DNA of 64,000 nt from the NCBI GenBank assembly GCA_045593725.1, contig JAZNXE010000026.1:51877-115876 (forward strand), given 5' to 3'. The DNA is from HGM12713 sp045593725. GTDB lineage: Bacteria > Bacillota > Clostridia > Oscillospirales > CAG-272. Below the pieces are notes generated by a model. The model saw only the letters and a list, made by a program, of their open reading frames with translations. It was not told the DNA's origin and ran no database searches. Positions 1 through 7,546 of this stretch are shown in pieces. The translations under genes and the position numbers were made by a program. Position 1 is the stretch's first letter; each line of letters starts with the position of its first letter.

Positions 1-2
1 TT

Positions 3-1133
3 AAAAGCCTTACCGACCCTACCATAATATCCTTTGCGGCGGGAAATCCCTCACCCGAGTCCTTCCCCGTCAGCGAGCTGGCAAGGCTTTCTGCAGACAT
101 ATTCGAGAACCAATCAACCGCGGCTCTGCAATACGGTATTACCGAGGGATACGCTCCCCTGCGTGACGCCATAGCGGCACGTCAGAAAAAGCGCTTTGGC
201 GAAAATATGGTCCGCGAGGATGACAGCGTTATCGTGGTATCGGGCGGTCAGCAGGGTATCGAGCTTGCTTGTAAGGTGTTCTGCAATGAGGGCGATGCCA
301 TTATCTGTGAAAATCCCAGCTTCATAGGCTCTCTCAACTCCTTCCGCTCTAACGGCGCTACTCCAGTGGGAGTTGATATGGAGGAGGACGGAATTTCCCT
401 TTCGGGACTTGAAGAAGCTCTTAAGAATACGCCGAGCGCAAGGCTTATGTATCTCATACCCACCTTCCATAATCCCACGGGTATTACCACAAGCCTTAGG
501 AAGCGACTTGCCATACTTGAGCTGGCTAAAAAGTACGATATGATTATAATAGAGGATAACCCTTACGGCGAGCTGCGCTTTGCGGGTGAGGATATCCCAA
601 CTCTTAAGAGCCTTGATACCGACGGACGCGTAATTTATTGCTCCTCATTCTCAAAGATACTCTCCGCGGGTATGAGAGTCGGATTTATCGTCGCCCCCTC
701 GGCTATCTGCTCAAAGATGGCTGTGGCAAAGCAGGGCGAGGACGTTCACACCAACGGATTTTTCCAGATGCTCTGCTACAAATATATGACCGAATGCGAC
801 ATAGACGCCCACATCGCGGGTATAAACGACCTCTACCGCAGAAAATGCAGCCTTATGCTTGAGTGTCTTGACAAGTATGTTCCCGCGGATAAGGTGACCT
901 TTACCCGTCCCGAGGGCGGACTGTTTATCTGGGGTACTGTAAAGAATTGCGACGATGCGTCGGATATCGTAAAGAAAGCAATCGAAAAGAAGGTAGCCGT
1001 TGTTCCGGGCACGGCATTCAACTGCGATACCGAGGCGAAGTCACCCTCCTTCCGTCTTAACTATTCCACACCCTCGGACGAGCAAATAATAGAGGGCGTT
1101 AAGCGCCTTGGCGAAGTTTTCGCATCACTTTGA
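3..1133 (+). CDS. PLP-dependent aminotransferase, class I/II (5' end outside the window)
   Basis: The reading frame is open from the first bases of the window, so the gene starts upstream and only 376 C-terminal residues are seen. The visible N-terminal part has the sequence FAAGNPSPESFP and LQYGITEGYAPLRDAI, which is typical of the MocR-like / 2-aminoadipate (LysN) branch of fold-type I aminotransferases. The PLP-binding lysine lies in SSFSKILSAGMRVGF, and the substrate-carboxylate arginine is expected in FRLNYS near the C-terminus. No GntR-type DNA-binding domain is visible, but the truncation leaves that open. The substrate (2-aminoadipate, aromatic or branched amino acid) cannot be decided. 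trpS follows after 24 bases in the same direction and may be cotranscribed. Confidence 0.9.
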   Translation, partial: KSLTDPTIISFAAGNPSPESFPVSELARLSADIFENQSTAALQYGITEGYAPLRDAIAARQKKRFGENMVREDDSVIVVSGGQQGIELACKVFCNEGDAIICENPSFIGSLNSFRSNGATPVGVDMEEDGISLSGLEEALKNTPSARLMYLIPTFHNPTGITTSLRKRLAILELAKKYDMIIIEDNPYGELRFAGEDIPTLKSLDTDGRVIYCSSFSKILSAGMRVGFIVAPSAICSKMAVAKQGEDVHTNGFFQMLCYKYMTECDIDAHIAGINDLYRRKCSLMLECLDKYVPADKVTFTRPEGGLFIWGTVKNCDDASDIVKKAIEKKVAVVPGTAFNCDTEAKSPSFRLNYSTPSDEQIIEGVKRLGEVFASL

Positions 1134-1157
1134 TTTCTCACGGAGGCTTTATTCAAT

Positions 1158-2156
1158 ATGTTTCAAAATCAGAAAATCTCATACTCGGGTGTTCAACCCA
1201 GCGGAAACCTAACCATAGGAAATTATCTGGGTGCTATCCGAAACTTCGCTACATACTCGAAGGACTACAAGTGCTTCTACTGCGTGGTTGACCAGCACGC
1301 TATAACCGTGCGTCAGGTTCCAGCCGAGCTGCGCCGCAGAACCTACGAAACCCTCGCTCTCTATATGGCGTGCGGTCTTGACCCCGAGAAGAACACTCTT
1401 TACGTTCAATCCCACGTTCACGAGCACGCTCAGCTCGCTTGGCTTCTCAACTGCTTCACTATGTTCGGCGAGCTTTCACGAATGACTCAGTTCAAGGACA
1501 AAAGCTCCAAGCATTCCGACAACATAAACGCGGGTCTTTTCACCTATCCCGTTCTTATGGCGGCGGATATACTTCTCTACCAGACCGACGTTGTTCCCGT
1601 GGGAATAGACCAGAAGCAGCACGTTGAGCTTTGCCGCGACATTGCGGAAAGATTCAATCAGATATACCCCGACACCTTCACCGTGCCCGAGCCTATAATA
1701 TCAAAATCGGGAATGAAGATAATGTCACTTTCCGAGCCGCAAAAGAAGATGTCCAAATCCGACGAGAACCCCAACGCGGTGGTCTATATTCTTGACGACA
1801 AGGATACTATCATCCGCAAGTTCAAGAGAGCGGTTACAGACTCGGACACCTGCGTCCGCTTTGCCGAGGGCAAGGACGGAATAAACAATCTTATGACCAT
1901 CTACTCCTGCTACACGGGCAAGACCTTTGAGGAAATAGAGCGTGAATTTGAGGGTAAGGGCTACGGAGATTTCAAGCTTGCCGTTGGCGAGGCGTGTGCG
2001 GACGCTCTTGCTCCCGTTCAGCAGAAGTTCAAGGAGCTTATGGCTGACAAGGCATTCCTTGAGGCTCAAATGAAAAAGGGCGCGGAGGAAGCCTCCTACT
2101 ACGCTCGCAGAACCTTGAGCAAGGTTGAGAAAAAGCTCGGTTTTGTGAAATTATAA
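1158..2156 (+). CDS. trpS: Tryptophanyl-tRNA synthetase
   Basis: Charges tRNA-Trp with tryptophan in the cytoplasm. The 332-residue length is normal for bacterial TrpRS. The class I signatures are present: the HIGH-like motif reads TIGN in PSGNLTIGNYLGAIRN, and the KMSKS loop reads KKMSKSDENP near residue 196. The family motif VPVGIDQKQHVELCRDIA is also clear. The gap to the upstream aminotransferase gene is 24 bases, with a GGAGG-type ribosome site just before the ATG. I see no T-box leader, since there is no room for one, so regulation is probably through the upstream gene's promoter. Confidence 0.97.
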   Translation: MFQNQKISYSGVQPSGNLTIGNYLGAIRNFATYSKDYKCFYCVVDQHAITVRQVPAELRRRTYETLALYMACGLDPEKNTLYVQSHVHEHAQLAWLLNCFTMFGELSRMTQFKDKSSKHSDNINAGLFTYPVLMAADILLYQTDVVPVGIDQKQHVELCRDIAERFNQIYPDTFTVPEPIISKSGMKIMSLSEPQKKMSKSDENPNAVVYILDDKDTIIRKFKRAVTDSDTCVRFAEGKDGINNLMTIYSCYTGKTFEEIEREFEGKGYGDFKLAVGEACADALAPVQQKFKELMADKAFLEAQMKKGAEEASYYARRTLSKVEKKLGFVKL

Positions 2157-2203
2157 TTTAAAAATCGAAAAGTATAAATATATTATGAAAGGTTGAATTT
2201 TTC

Positions 2204-3031
2204 ATGGAACAGACAAAGCTTAACTTTTTGAAAAGCACGGCGGCTAAAATACGCCTTGGCGCTCTCAAGGGAGTACACGCCGCGGCATCGGGACATCCCG
2301 GCGGCTCACTTTCCATCGCCGACATAATGGCATACCTTTATTTTGAGGAAATGAGTGTTGACCCCAAGAACCCCAAGTGGGAGGACAGGGACAGATTCGT
2401 CCTCTCTAAGGGACACACCGCTCCCGCACTCTACGCTACCCTTGCGCTCAAGGGCTTCTTCGACGAGTCCGAGCTTTCAAAGCTCCGTCAGGTAGATTCC
2501 TTCCTTCAGGGACACCCCGATATGAAGGGCACTCCGGGCGTGGATATGTCCACGGGGTCTTTGGGACTTGGCATCTCTACCGCCTGCGGAATGGCACTGG
2601 CCGCAAAGCTTGACGGCAAGAACCACAGAGTTTACACTATCGTAGGCGACGGAGAAAGCGAGGAGGGTCAGGTATGGGAGGCTGCAATGTTTGCCGCTCA
2701 TTACAAGCTTGACAATCTGTGCGTTATTATCGACTGGAACGGACTTCAGATAGACGGTGCCGTAGCCGAGGTAATGAACCCCACCCCCCACGACAAAAAG
2801 CTTGAAGCCTTCGGGTTCCATGTTATCAGCATAGACGGTCACGATTTCGAGCAAATCGAGGCGGCGTTCAACGAGGCTAAGACCGTAAAGGGTAAGCCCA
2901 CCGCAATCATTGCTACCACCGTTAAGGGTAAGGGCGTATCCTTCATGGAAAATCAGGTTGGTTGGCACGGAAGCGCGCCTAATGACGAGCAGTATGAAAA
3001 AGCAGTTGCCGAAATAAAGGCAGCTATGTAA
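2204..3031 (+). CDS. Transketolase, N-terminal (TPP-binding) subunit
   Basis: First half of a split transketolase (275 residues), the form common in Clostridia and archaea. It binds thiamine diphosphate and with the next gene's product moves two-carbon ketol units between sugar phosphates in the non-oxidative pentose phosphate pathway. The N-terminal HPGGSLSIADI segment and the TPP/Mg motif GDGESEEGQVWEAA followed by DWNGLQIDG are intact. The next gene lies 12 bases downstream with a strong AAGGAGG site, which indicates translation as a matched pair. Confidence 0.96.
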   Translation: MEQTKLNFLKSTAAKIRLGALKGVHAAASGHPGGSLSIADIMAYLYFEEMSVDPKNPKWEDRDRFVLSKGHTAPALYATLALKGFFDESELSKLRQVDSFLQGHPDMKGTPGVDMSTGSLGLGISTACGMALAAKLDGKNHRVYTIVGDGESEEGQVWEAAMFAAHYKLDNLCVIIDWNGLQIDGAVAEVMNPTPHDKKLEAFGFHVISIDGHDFEQIEAAFNEAKTVKGKPTAIIATTVKGKGVSFMENQVGWHGSAPNDEQYEKAVAEIKAAM

Positions 3032-3043
3032 GGAGGCAGAAAA

Positions 3044-3988
3044 ATGGCAGATAAAATAGCAACAAGAGAAGCCTACGGCAATTCCCTTGCCGAGTTTGGC
3101 TCCGATTACGATTTTGTGGTGCTTGACGCAGACCTTGCGGCAGCTACCAAGACAGGCGTTTTTAAGAAGAAGTTTCCCGAAAGATTTTTCGATTGCGGTA
3201 TAGCGGAGGGCAATATGATGAGCGTTGCCGCAGGTATCGCCGCTTCGGGTAAAACAGTTTTCGCTTCCTCCTTTGCAATGTTCGCGGCGGGAAGAGCCTT
3301 TGAGCAGATTCGCAACTCCATAGGCTACCCTCACCTCAACGTAAAGATAGGCGCGACCCACGCGGGTATTTCCGTCGGCGAGGACGGAGCTACCCACCAG
3401 TGCCTTGAGGATATAGCTCTTATGCGCTCTATCCCCGGTATGGTAATAATAAACCCCGCAGACGCAGTAGAGGCAAGAGCCGCTGTAAAGGCAGCGCTGG
3501 AATATAACGGACCTATGTATCTGCGCTTCGGCAGACTTGCCGTTCCCGTTTTCAACGACCCCGAAACCTACAAGTTTCAGCTTGGCAAGGGAATATGCCT
3601 GAAGGACGGAAGCGACGTTACCATAGTAGCCACAGGTCTTATGGTTGGTATGGCTGTTGATGCCGCAAAAATGCTTGAGGAAAAGGGCATCAGCGCCAGA
3701 GTTATAAATATCCACACCATCAAGCCTCTTGACAAGGATATCATCCTTAAGGCTGCCGCAGAAACAGGCGCTATCGTTACCGCAGAGGAGCACAATATCA
3801 TAGGCGGTCTGGGAAGCGCGGTGGCAGAAGCGGTTTGTGAGGGAAATCCCGTGCCCGTTGTTCGTGTCGGCGTAAACGACAGCTTCGGTCACTCGGGCAA
3901 GGTTCCTCCCCTTCTCCAAATGTACGGTCTGACTGCGGAAAATATAGTAGAAAAAGCCGAGCTGGCTATTTCCATGAAAAAGAAATAA
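3044..3988 (+). CDS. Transketolase, C-terminal (pyrimidine-binding) subunit
   Basis: Second half of the split transketolase, 314 residues, containing the pyrimidine-binding and C-terminal domains. The catalytic glutamate that activates the TPP aminopyrimidine is in FDCGIAEGNMM. The motif THAGISVGEDGATHQ and a C-terminal transketolase domain (VTIVATGLMVGMAVDAA onward) are clear. DXP synthase is a related alternative, but the split two-gene organisation and the lengths fit transketolase. A strong stem-loop follows the stop codon. Confidence 0.96.
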   Translation: MADKIATREAYGNSLAEFGSDYDFVVLDADLAAATKTGVFKKKFPERFFDCGIAEGNMMSVAAGIAASGKTVFASSFAMFAAGRAFEQIRNSIGYPHLNVKIGATHAGISVGEDGATHQCLEDIALMRSIPGMVIINPADAVEARAAVKAALEYNGPMYLRFGRLAVPVFNDPETYKFQLGKGICLKDGSDVTIVATGLMVGMAVDAAKMLEEKGISARVINIHTIKPLDKDIILKAAAETGAIVTAEEHNIIGGLGSAVAEAVCEGNPVPVVRVGVNDSFGHSGKVPPLLQMYGLTAENIVEKAELAISMKKK

Positions 3989-3992
3989 AAAC

Positions 3993-4030
3993 AAGAAGTC
4001 CGTTTGCAATGCAAACGTACTTCTTTCTTT
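3993..4030 (+). terminator. Rho-independent terminator of the transketolase genes
   Basis: An inverted repeat, AAGAAGTCCGTTTGCA against TGCAAACGTACTTCTT, has one mismatched pair in the stem and is followed by TTTCTTT. It starts five bases after the transketolase stop codon. Confidence 0.85.
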
Positions 4031-4039
4031 ACTCATTAA

Positions 4040-4102
4040 CGGGCTTCCGAATCCACGTTCAATATCCCCCACCAACAAAAAGAGGATTGCTTTGCAATCC
4101 TT
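4040..4102. repeat. Direct repeat copy A, contains a tRNA-Tyr 3'-end-like sequence
   Basis: This stretch reads CGGGCTTCCGAATCCACG, then TTCAATATCCCCCACCA, then AACAAAAAGAGGATTGC with a small hairpin. Copy B at 4197-4247 repeats it almost exactly. The ATCCCCCACCA element equals the acceptor strand plus CCA of the adjacent tRNA-Tyr, but on the opposite strand. The repeat also carries its own terminator-like hairpin (AGGATTGC TTT GCAATCCT). Confidence 0.8.
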
Positions 4103-4150
4103 TGTTCCCGCATTTTTCCTCAGTGCGAACCCACATAAAGTCCACGCCCT

Positions 4151-4175
4151 AAAAACGACACACTGTGTCGTTTTT
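4151..4175. terminator. Perfect hairpin flanked by A and T runs, between the two repeats
   Basis: AAAAACGACACA is followed directly by the complementary half ending GTGTCGTTTTT. It has the form of a bidirectional terminator, but no gene lies immediately on either side, so it may be a leftover of the repeat's amplification. Confidence 0.5.
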
Positions 4176-4196
4176 GCGCCGCATACGCGATGCGCA

Positions 4197-4247
4197 CGGG
4201 CTTTCGAATCCACGTTCAATATCCCCCACCAACAAAAAGAGGATTGC
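4197..4247. repeat. Direct repeat copy B, left arm of a 27 bp palindrome with tRNA-Tyr
   Basis: The second copy of the repeat at 4040-4102 lies 157 bases further on. Its last 27 bases (4221-4247) form a perfect inverted repeat, with a 3-base loop, against 4251-4277. That right arm includes the 3' acceptor strand and CCA of tRNA-Tyr together with its terminator. The tRNA terminator stem (AAAAAGAGGATTGC and its complement) is thus embedded in a longer palindrome. Confidence 0.8.
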
Positions 4248-4266
4248 AAAGCAATCCTCTTTTTGT
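4231..4266 (-). terminator. Terminator of the tRNA-Thr/tRNA-Tyr operon
   Basis: Reading the minus strand just past the tRNA-Tyr CCA, AACAAAAAGAGGATTGC is followed by TTT and the complement GCAATCCTCTTTTTGTT. This is a perfect stem with a T-rich 3' side. Confidence 0.85.
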
Positions 4267-4351
4267 TGGTGGGGGATGGTGGATTCGGACCACCGAAGTC
4301 AGTGACAACAGATTTACAGTCTGCCCCCTTTGGCCGCTCGGGAAATCCCCC
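4267..4351 (-). tRNA. tRNA-Tyr (anticodon GTA)
   Basis: The minus strand starts GGGGGATTTCCCGAGCGG. It has an anticodon loop CTGTAAA with GTA and a long variable arm, as expected for tRNA-Tyr. The T-arm reads GGTCCGAATCC, and the acceptor strand ATCCCCC ends in an encoded ACCA. The 85 bases include the CCA. It lies downstream of tRNA-Thr in the same transcript. Confidence 0.96.
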
Positions 4352-4382
4352 ATATTTCAGGCTCCGTTGTGTGGAGCCTTTT

Positions 4383-4457
4383 TGGAGCTGGTGATCGGAG
4401 TCGAACCAACAACCTGCTGATTACAAATCAGCTGCTCTGCCATTGAGCCACACCAGC
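4383..4457 (-). tRNA. tRNA-Thr (anticodon TGT)
   Basis: The minus strand reads GCTGGTGTGGCTCAATGGCA for the acceptor and D-arm. The anticodon stem-loop is CTGATTTGTAATCAG with TGT, the T-arm is GTTGGTTCGACTCC, and the acceptor CACCAGC is followed by TCCA. The 75 bases include an encoded CCA. It is the first gene of the Thr-Tyr pair. Confidence 0.96.
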
Positions 4458-4468
4458 GGAACGAGAGT

Positions 4469-4497
4469 ATTATATCATAAAAGAAATGTAATGTCAA
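4469..4497 (-). promoter_or_regulatory. Promoter of the tRNA operon
   Basis: On the minus strand TTGACA (4492-4497) and TATAAT (4469-4474) are separated by 17 bases. This is a perfect vegetative promoter 12 bases upstream of the tRNA-Thr 5' end. Confidence 0.9.
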
Positions 4498-4564
4498 GCG
4501 TTTTCTGAAAGTTTTTTTAATAATTTTTGTTATACCCAAAATGCCCTGAAATTTACATTAAACA

Positions 4565-4595
4565 AAAAAGCGTAGCTGTTACAGCTACGCTTTTT
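4565..4595 (-). terminator. Terminator after pgsA
   Basis: AAAAAGCGTAGCTGT and ACAGCTACGCTTTTT form a perfect stem-loop just past the pgsA stop. It is symmetrical and could act in both directions. Confidence 0.88.
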
Positions 4596-4607
4596 ACTTT
4601 ATCTTTA

Positions 4608-5249
4608 TCATTTATCGGTATCAATATACTTCCAGTAAGCCGCGATATAATTTACACCCGACCAGACGGTCATAACCAGTGAAAGGACTATGGATATCCA
4701 GCTCAGCGGTATTATATCGGTTCTCCACGCAACTGCCTCCCCGCTTATTGCGCCGACGATAAGACGCGCTATATACTGCACTACGGGTTCAAGAAATACC
4801 GTAGATATAGCAACAATCTGTGTAACAGTCTTTATTTTACCCAGCATATTTGCCGCCACAACGATATTCTTGCCCGAGGATACCACAAGCCGCATAGAGG
4901 TCACCGCAAGCTCGCGGAACACAACTATTATCAAGGTTGCTATCATCAAAAGCTGGAGCTGCGGGAACTTATGAAGTATAACGAACAGCGCGCCAATTAC
5001 CATAAATTTATCGGCTACTGGGTCCATAAACTTCCCAAAATCGGTCACAAGTCCATCTCTGCGGGCTATTTTTCCGTCAAGCATATCTGTAACCGATGCA
5101 ATAATAAACACAGCGGCGCACAGAGCGCTTGATATGTAGAATTCAAGTGCGTCAGCGCTTTTAGGTGTCAGAAACCCTATCAATAAAATAACGGGTACAA
5201 GGCACATTCTTACCACTGTCAGTCTGTTTGGCAAATTCATCTTACTCAT
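4608..5249 (-). CDS. pgsA: CDP-diacylglycerol-glycerol-3-phosphate 3-phosphatidyltransferase
   Basis: Makes phosphatidylglycerol phosphate from CDP-diacylglycerol and glycerol-3-phosphate, the committed step to phosphatidylglycerol and cardiolipin, at the cytoplasmic membrane. The 213-residue protein starts NLPNRLTVVRM, as is usual for PgsA. It carries the CDP-alcohol phosphotransferase signature D-x2-DG-x2-AR-x8-G-x3-D-x3-D, read here as DMLDGKIARRDG followed by GKFMDPVAD. Several hydrophobic segments follow. It is the last gene of a HAD phosphatase-rimO-pgsA operon, 12 bases after rimO. The rimO-pgsA neighbourhood is common in Firmicutes. Confidence 0.95.
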   Translation of the reverse strand: MSKMNLPNRLTVVRMCLVPVILLIGFLTPKSADALEFYISSALCAAVFIIASVTDMLDGKIARRDGLVTDFGKFMDPVADKFMVIGALFVILHKFPQLQLLMIATLIIVVFRELAVTSMRLVVSSGKNIVVAANMLGKIKTVTQIVAISTVFLEPVVQYIARLIVGAISGEAVAWRTDIIPLSWISIVLSLVMTVWSGVNYIAAYWKYIDTDK

Positions 5250-5261
5250 ATATTCTCTCCT

Positions 5262-6611
5262 TTATACCGTTTCGGTTATGGCTCTGCCCATAAGGTCGTA
5301 ATCCAGCACCTCACGCACCTTGACCTTCACGAAGGAGCCGGGGGCAATTCGCTTCTCTGCCCTGAAATAAACCTTTCCGTCTATCTCGGGAGCATCTGCG
5401 GGACTTCTTCCAAAATGCACCGAACTTACGGGGTCGTAGTCCTCGCATAGCACGGTTACGGTCTTTCCAACCATTCTTTCGTTGTTTGCGGTATTGATAT
5501 CCAACTGCTCACGCATAATTATATCGGCTCTGTCCTGCTTGACCTGCTCGTCTATCTGGTCCTCCATATCGTATGCGGGAGTTCCCTCCTCTCTGGAATA
5601 GGGGAAAACACCCATATGCTCAAACTTAGCTTCCTTTACAAACTCGCAAAGCTCAAGGAAATCCTCCTCGCTCTCCCCCGGGAAGCCCACGATAAAGGTG
5701 GTACGTATAACGATGTCGGGTATCTCTTTGCGAAGCTTCTTTATAACCCCGCGAACCATTGCGCTGTCCCCGTGGCGGTTCATCGCTCTGAGCATATTAT
5801 CGCTGATATGCTGTATGGGCAGGTCGATATACTTAAGTATTCTGGGGTTATCTCTTATCTCTGCCACAAGCTCGTCGGTTATCTTATCGGGATAGCAATA
5901 GAGCAGTCTTATCCAGGGTATCTCGGTCGCCTCGGTTATTCTGCGAAGCAGCTGGGCAAGTCTGTACTCACCGTAAAGGTCAAGCCCGTATCTCGTGATA
6001 TCCTGAGCCACTATATTAAGCTCCCTGACGCCAAGAGCCTCAAGCTCCTTAGCCTCCTTTACGATATCCTCCATAGTACGGCTGCGGAATTTTCCTCTGA
6101 TAGAGGGTATAGCGCAATAGGCGCAACGGTTGTCACAGCCCTCGGCTATTTTGAGATACGCCGTATATTCGGGAGTAGTAAGTATTCTATCGCCCCCAAG
6201 ACGCACACAATCCTTGTCCTCAAAGGACGTATATTTTCTGTGAGAGCCCTTCTTTTTCTTTACCGTAACAGCCTCAACAGCCTCAACTATGTTATGTATG
6301 CTGCCTACGCCAAGGACCGCGTCCACCTCGGGCATCTCCTCGAGTATGCTCTCGCGGTATCTCTCCGCAAGACATCCCGTAACGATTATAGCCTTCAAGG
6401 AACGATTTTTCTTCAGCCACGCAATATCAAGTATATTCTCTATTGCTTCCTTCTTAGCGCTCTCTATAAATCCGCAGGTGTTGATTATAACAACGTCTGC
6501 CTCGATCTCATCGGGAGTTATCTCATATCCCGCACTTGCCACCTCGTGAAGCATCACCTCGGTATCAAGCTGATTTTTTGGACATCCCAGAGAAACGAAT
6601 CCAACCTTCAT
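5262..6611 (-). CDS. rimO: Ribosomal protein uS12 methylthiotransferase RimO
   Basis: A radical-SAM enzyme that methylthiolates a conserved aspartate of ribosomal protein S12. The UPF0004 domain has its three cysteines in LGCPKNQLD, INTCGF and VTGCLAER. The radical-SAM CxxxCxxC motif is CDNRCAYC near residue 155. A C-terminal TRAM domain covers roughly the last 65 residues. I chose the ATG at 6611 (449 residues) because GAAAGGA lies 7 bases upstream and the product begins MKVGFVSLGCPKN. An in-frame ATG 15 bases earlier lacks this spacing. MiaB-like paralogues are the main alternative, but the length and N-terminus fit RimO. Confidence 0.95.
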   Translation of the reverse strand: MKVGFVSLGCPKNQLDTEVMLHEVASAGYEITPDEIEADVVIINTCGFIESAKKEAIENILDIAWLKKNRSLKAIIVTGCLAERYRESILEEMPEVDAVLGVGSIHNIVEAVEAVTVKKKKGSHRKYTSFEDKDCVRLGGDRILTTPEYTAYLKIAEGCDNRCAYCAIPSIRGKFRSRTMEDIVKEAKELEALGVRELNIVAQDITRYGLDLYGEYRLAQLLRRITEATEIPWIRLLYCYPDKITDELVAEIRDNPRILKYIDLPIQHISDNMLRAMNRHGDSAMVRGVIKKLRKEIPDIVIRTTFIVGFPGESEEDFLELCEFVKEAKFEHMGVFPYSREEGTPAYDMEDQIDEQVKQDRADIIMREQLDINTANNERMVGKTVTVLCEDYDPVSSVHFGRSPADAPEIDGKVYFRAEKRIAPGSFVKVKVREVLDYDLMGRAITETV

Positions 6612-6653
6612 GTGTTTTCCTTTCACACAAGCCTATGAAAAACAGGGCTTGTA

Positions 6654-7304
6654 TTATGTTTCAAAGTAATTTAAAAGCTCCTTCGGAGTATCAACAATGA
6701 CCTCGGGAGAAGCGGCCTGAAGAGCAACTCTGTCACGGAAGCCCCAAGAAACGCATACCGAATGCATACCCGCATTTTTAGCGGTAAGAGCGTCCACCTC
6801 GCTGTCGCCTACAAAATAGGCGTTACTTACCTTACAGCCTATCTGCTCAGCTATCATAAGCGGAACGGTGGGGTCTGGCTTTCGTGGAAGCTCGGTTTGC
6901 CCCATAGCTACTTCCATAACTCCCTCGGGGAAAAGCTTTTGGATTATTCCCTTTACTAACGGATCGGGCTTATTTGAAAGCACCGCCAACCTGTATCCCC
7001 TACGGTAAAGCTCCATTACCACGTCGTAAAGCCCCTCATAGCAGCCCTCAATTTTATCGTGGGTAAGTCGATAGCAGGATTGGAAATAAGTAAGTATCTC
7101 CTCAAATCTTTCATCCTCCACGCTTTCGGGCAGAGAATGCTTTATGAGATAACGCACACCGTTTCCAACATTCTTTCTTACCTCTGCATAACCTAACCTC
7201 GGATACCCAAAATGCTCCATACACATATTCACAGCATCCCGTATAGTGTGCAGGGTATCGGCAAGTGTACCGTCAAGGTCAAATATCAAAAGCTTGACTT
7301 CCAT
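6654..7304 (-). CDS. HAD-superfamily phosphatase, phosphoglycolate phosphatase-like
   Basis: A 216-residue HAD hydrolase. Motif I is DLDGTLADTL at the N-terminus, motif II is LSNKPD, and motif III/IV is KPDPTVPLMIA followed by VGDSEVDALTAKNAG. The helical cap inserted after motif I is as in Gph/PpaX-type enzymes, so phosphoglycolate, pyrophosphate or another small phosphate ester is possible. The frame stays open far upstream, but AAGGAG before the ATG at 7304 marks the start. It is the first gene of the operon with rimO and pgsA. Confidence 0.88.
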   Translation of the reverse strand: MEVKLLIFDLDGTLADTLHTIRDAVNMCMEHFGYPRLGYAEVRKNVGNGVRYLIKHSLPESVEDERFEEILTYFQSCYRLTHDKIEGCYEGLYDVVMELYRRGYRLAVLSNKPDPLVKGIIQKLFPEGVMEVAMGQTELPRKPDPTVPLMIAEQIGCKVSNAYFVGDSEVDALTAKNAGMHSVCVSWGFRDRVALQAASPEVIVDTPKELLNYFET

Positions 7305-7340
7305 AACAGCTCCTTGGCTCATCATTTTTATCCATTGTAT

Positions 7341-7369
7341 ATTATAACACAATTCGACTTTTATGTCAA
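7341..7369 (-). promoter_or_regulatory. Promoter of the HAD phosphatase-rimO-pgsA operon
   Basis: On the minus strand TTGACA (7364-7369), a 17-base spacer and TATAAT (7341-7346) stand about 37 bases before the start codon. Confidence 0.88.
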
Positions 7370-7490
7370 TGCATACTTTAACACTAAGAACAAGTAACCA
7401 AAAAGATATTTTGTTGTAAATTTGCACAACAACTTTCCCCCAGGGATGTCAAAAATCGTCATTTCATACCTTTTATATATTGACAAAATG

Positions 7491-7499
7491 TGATATAAT
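7491..7499 (+). promoter_or_regulatory. Probable extended -10 promoter of typA
   Basis: TGATATAAT fits the extended -10 form TGnTATAAT. The -35 position at a 17-base spacing (7471-7476, TTTTAT) is poor, which suits an extended -10 promoter. A TTGACA at 7480-7485 is only 8 bases from the -10 and cannot serve as its -35. Confidence 0.6.
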
Positions 7500-7546
7500 A
7501 TTAAATTGTGATATTGGATTTTTACAACATAAAGGAGATAAGTTCT

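Noticed and set aside
2477..4249. A 590-codon open frame on the minus strand
   Set aside because: It is antisense to the two transketolase genes and runs through a terminator and the tRNA-linked repeats. Its residues show no domain.
4092..4420. Two overlapping plus-strand frames across the tRNA region
   Set aside because: They overlap tRNA-Tyr, tRNA-Thr and a palindrome, so they are not coding.
7480..7499. TTGACA plus TATAAT as a typA promoter
   Set aside because: The spacing is 8 bases, too short. An extended -10 is the better explanation.
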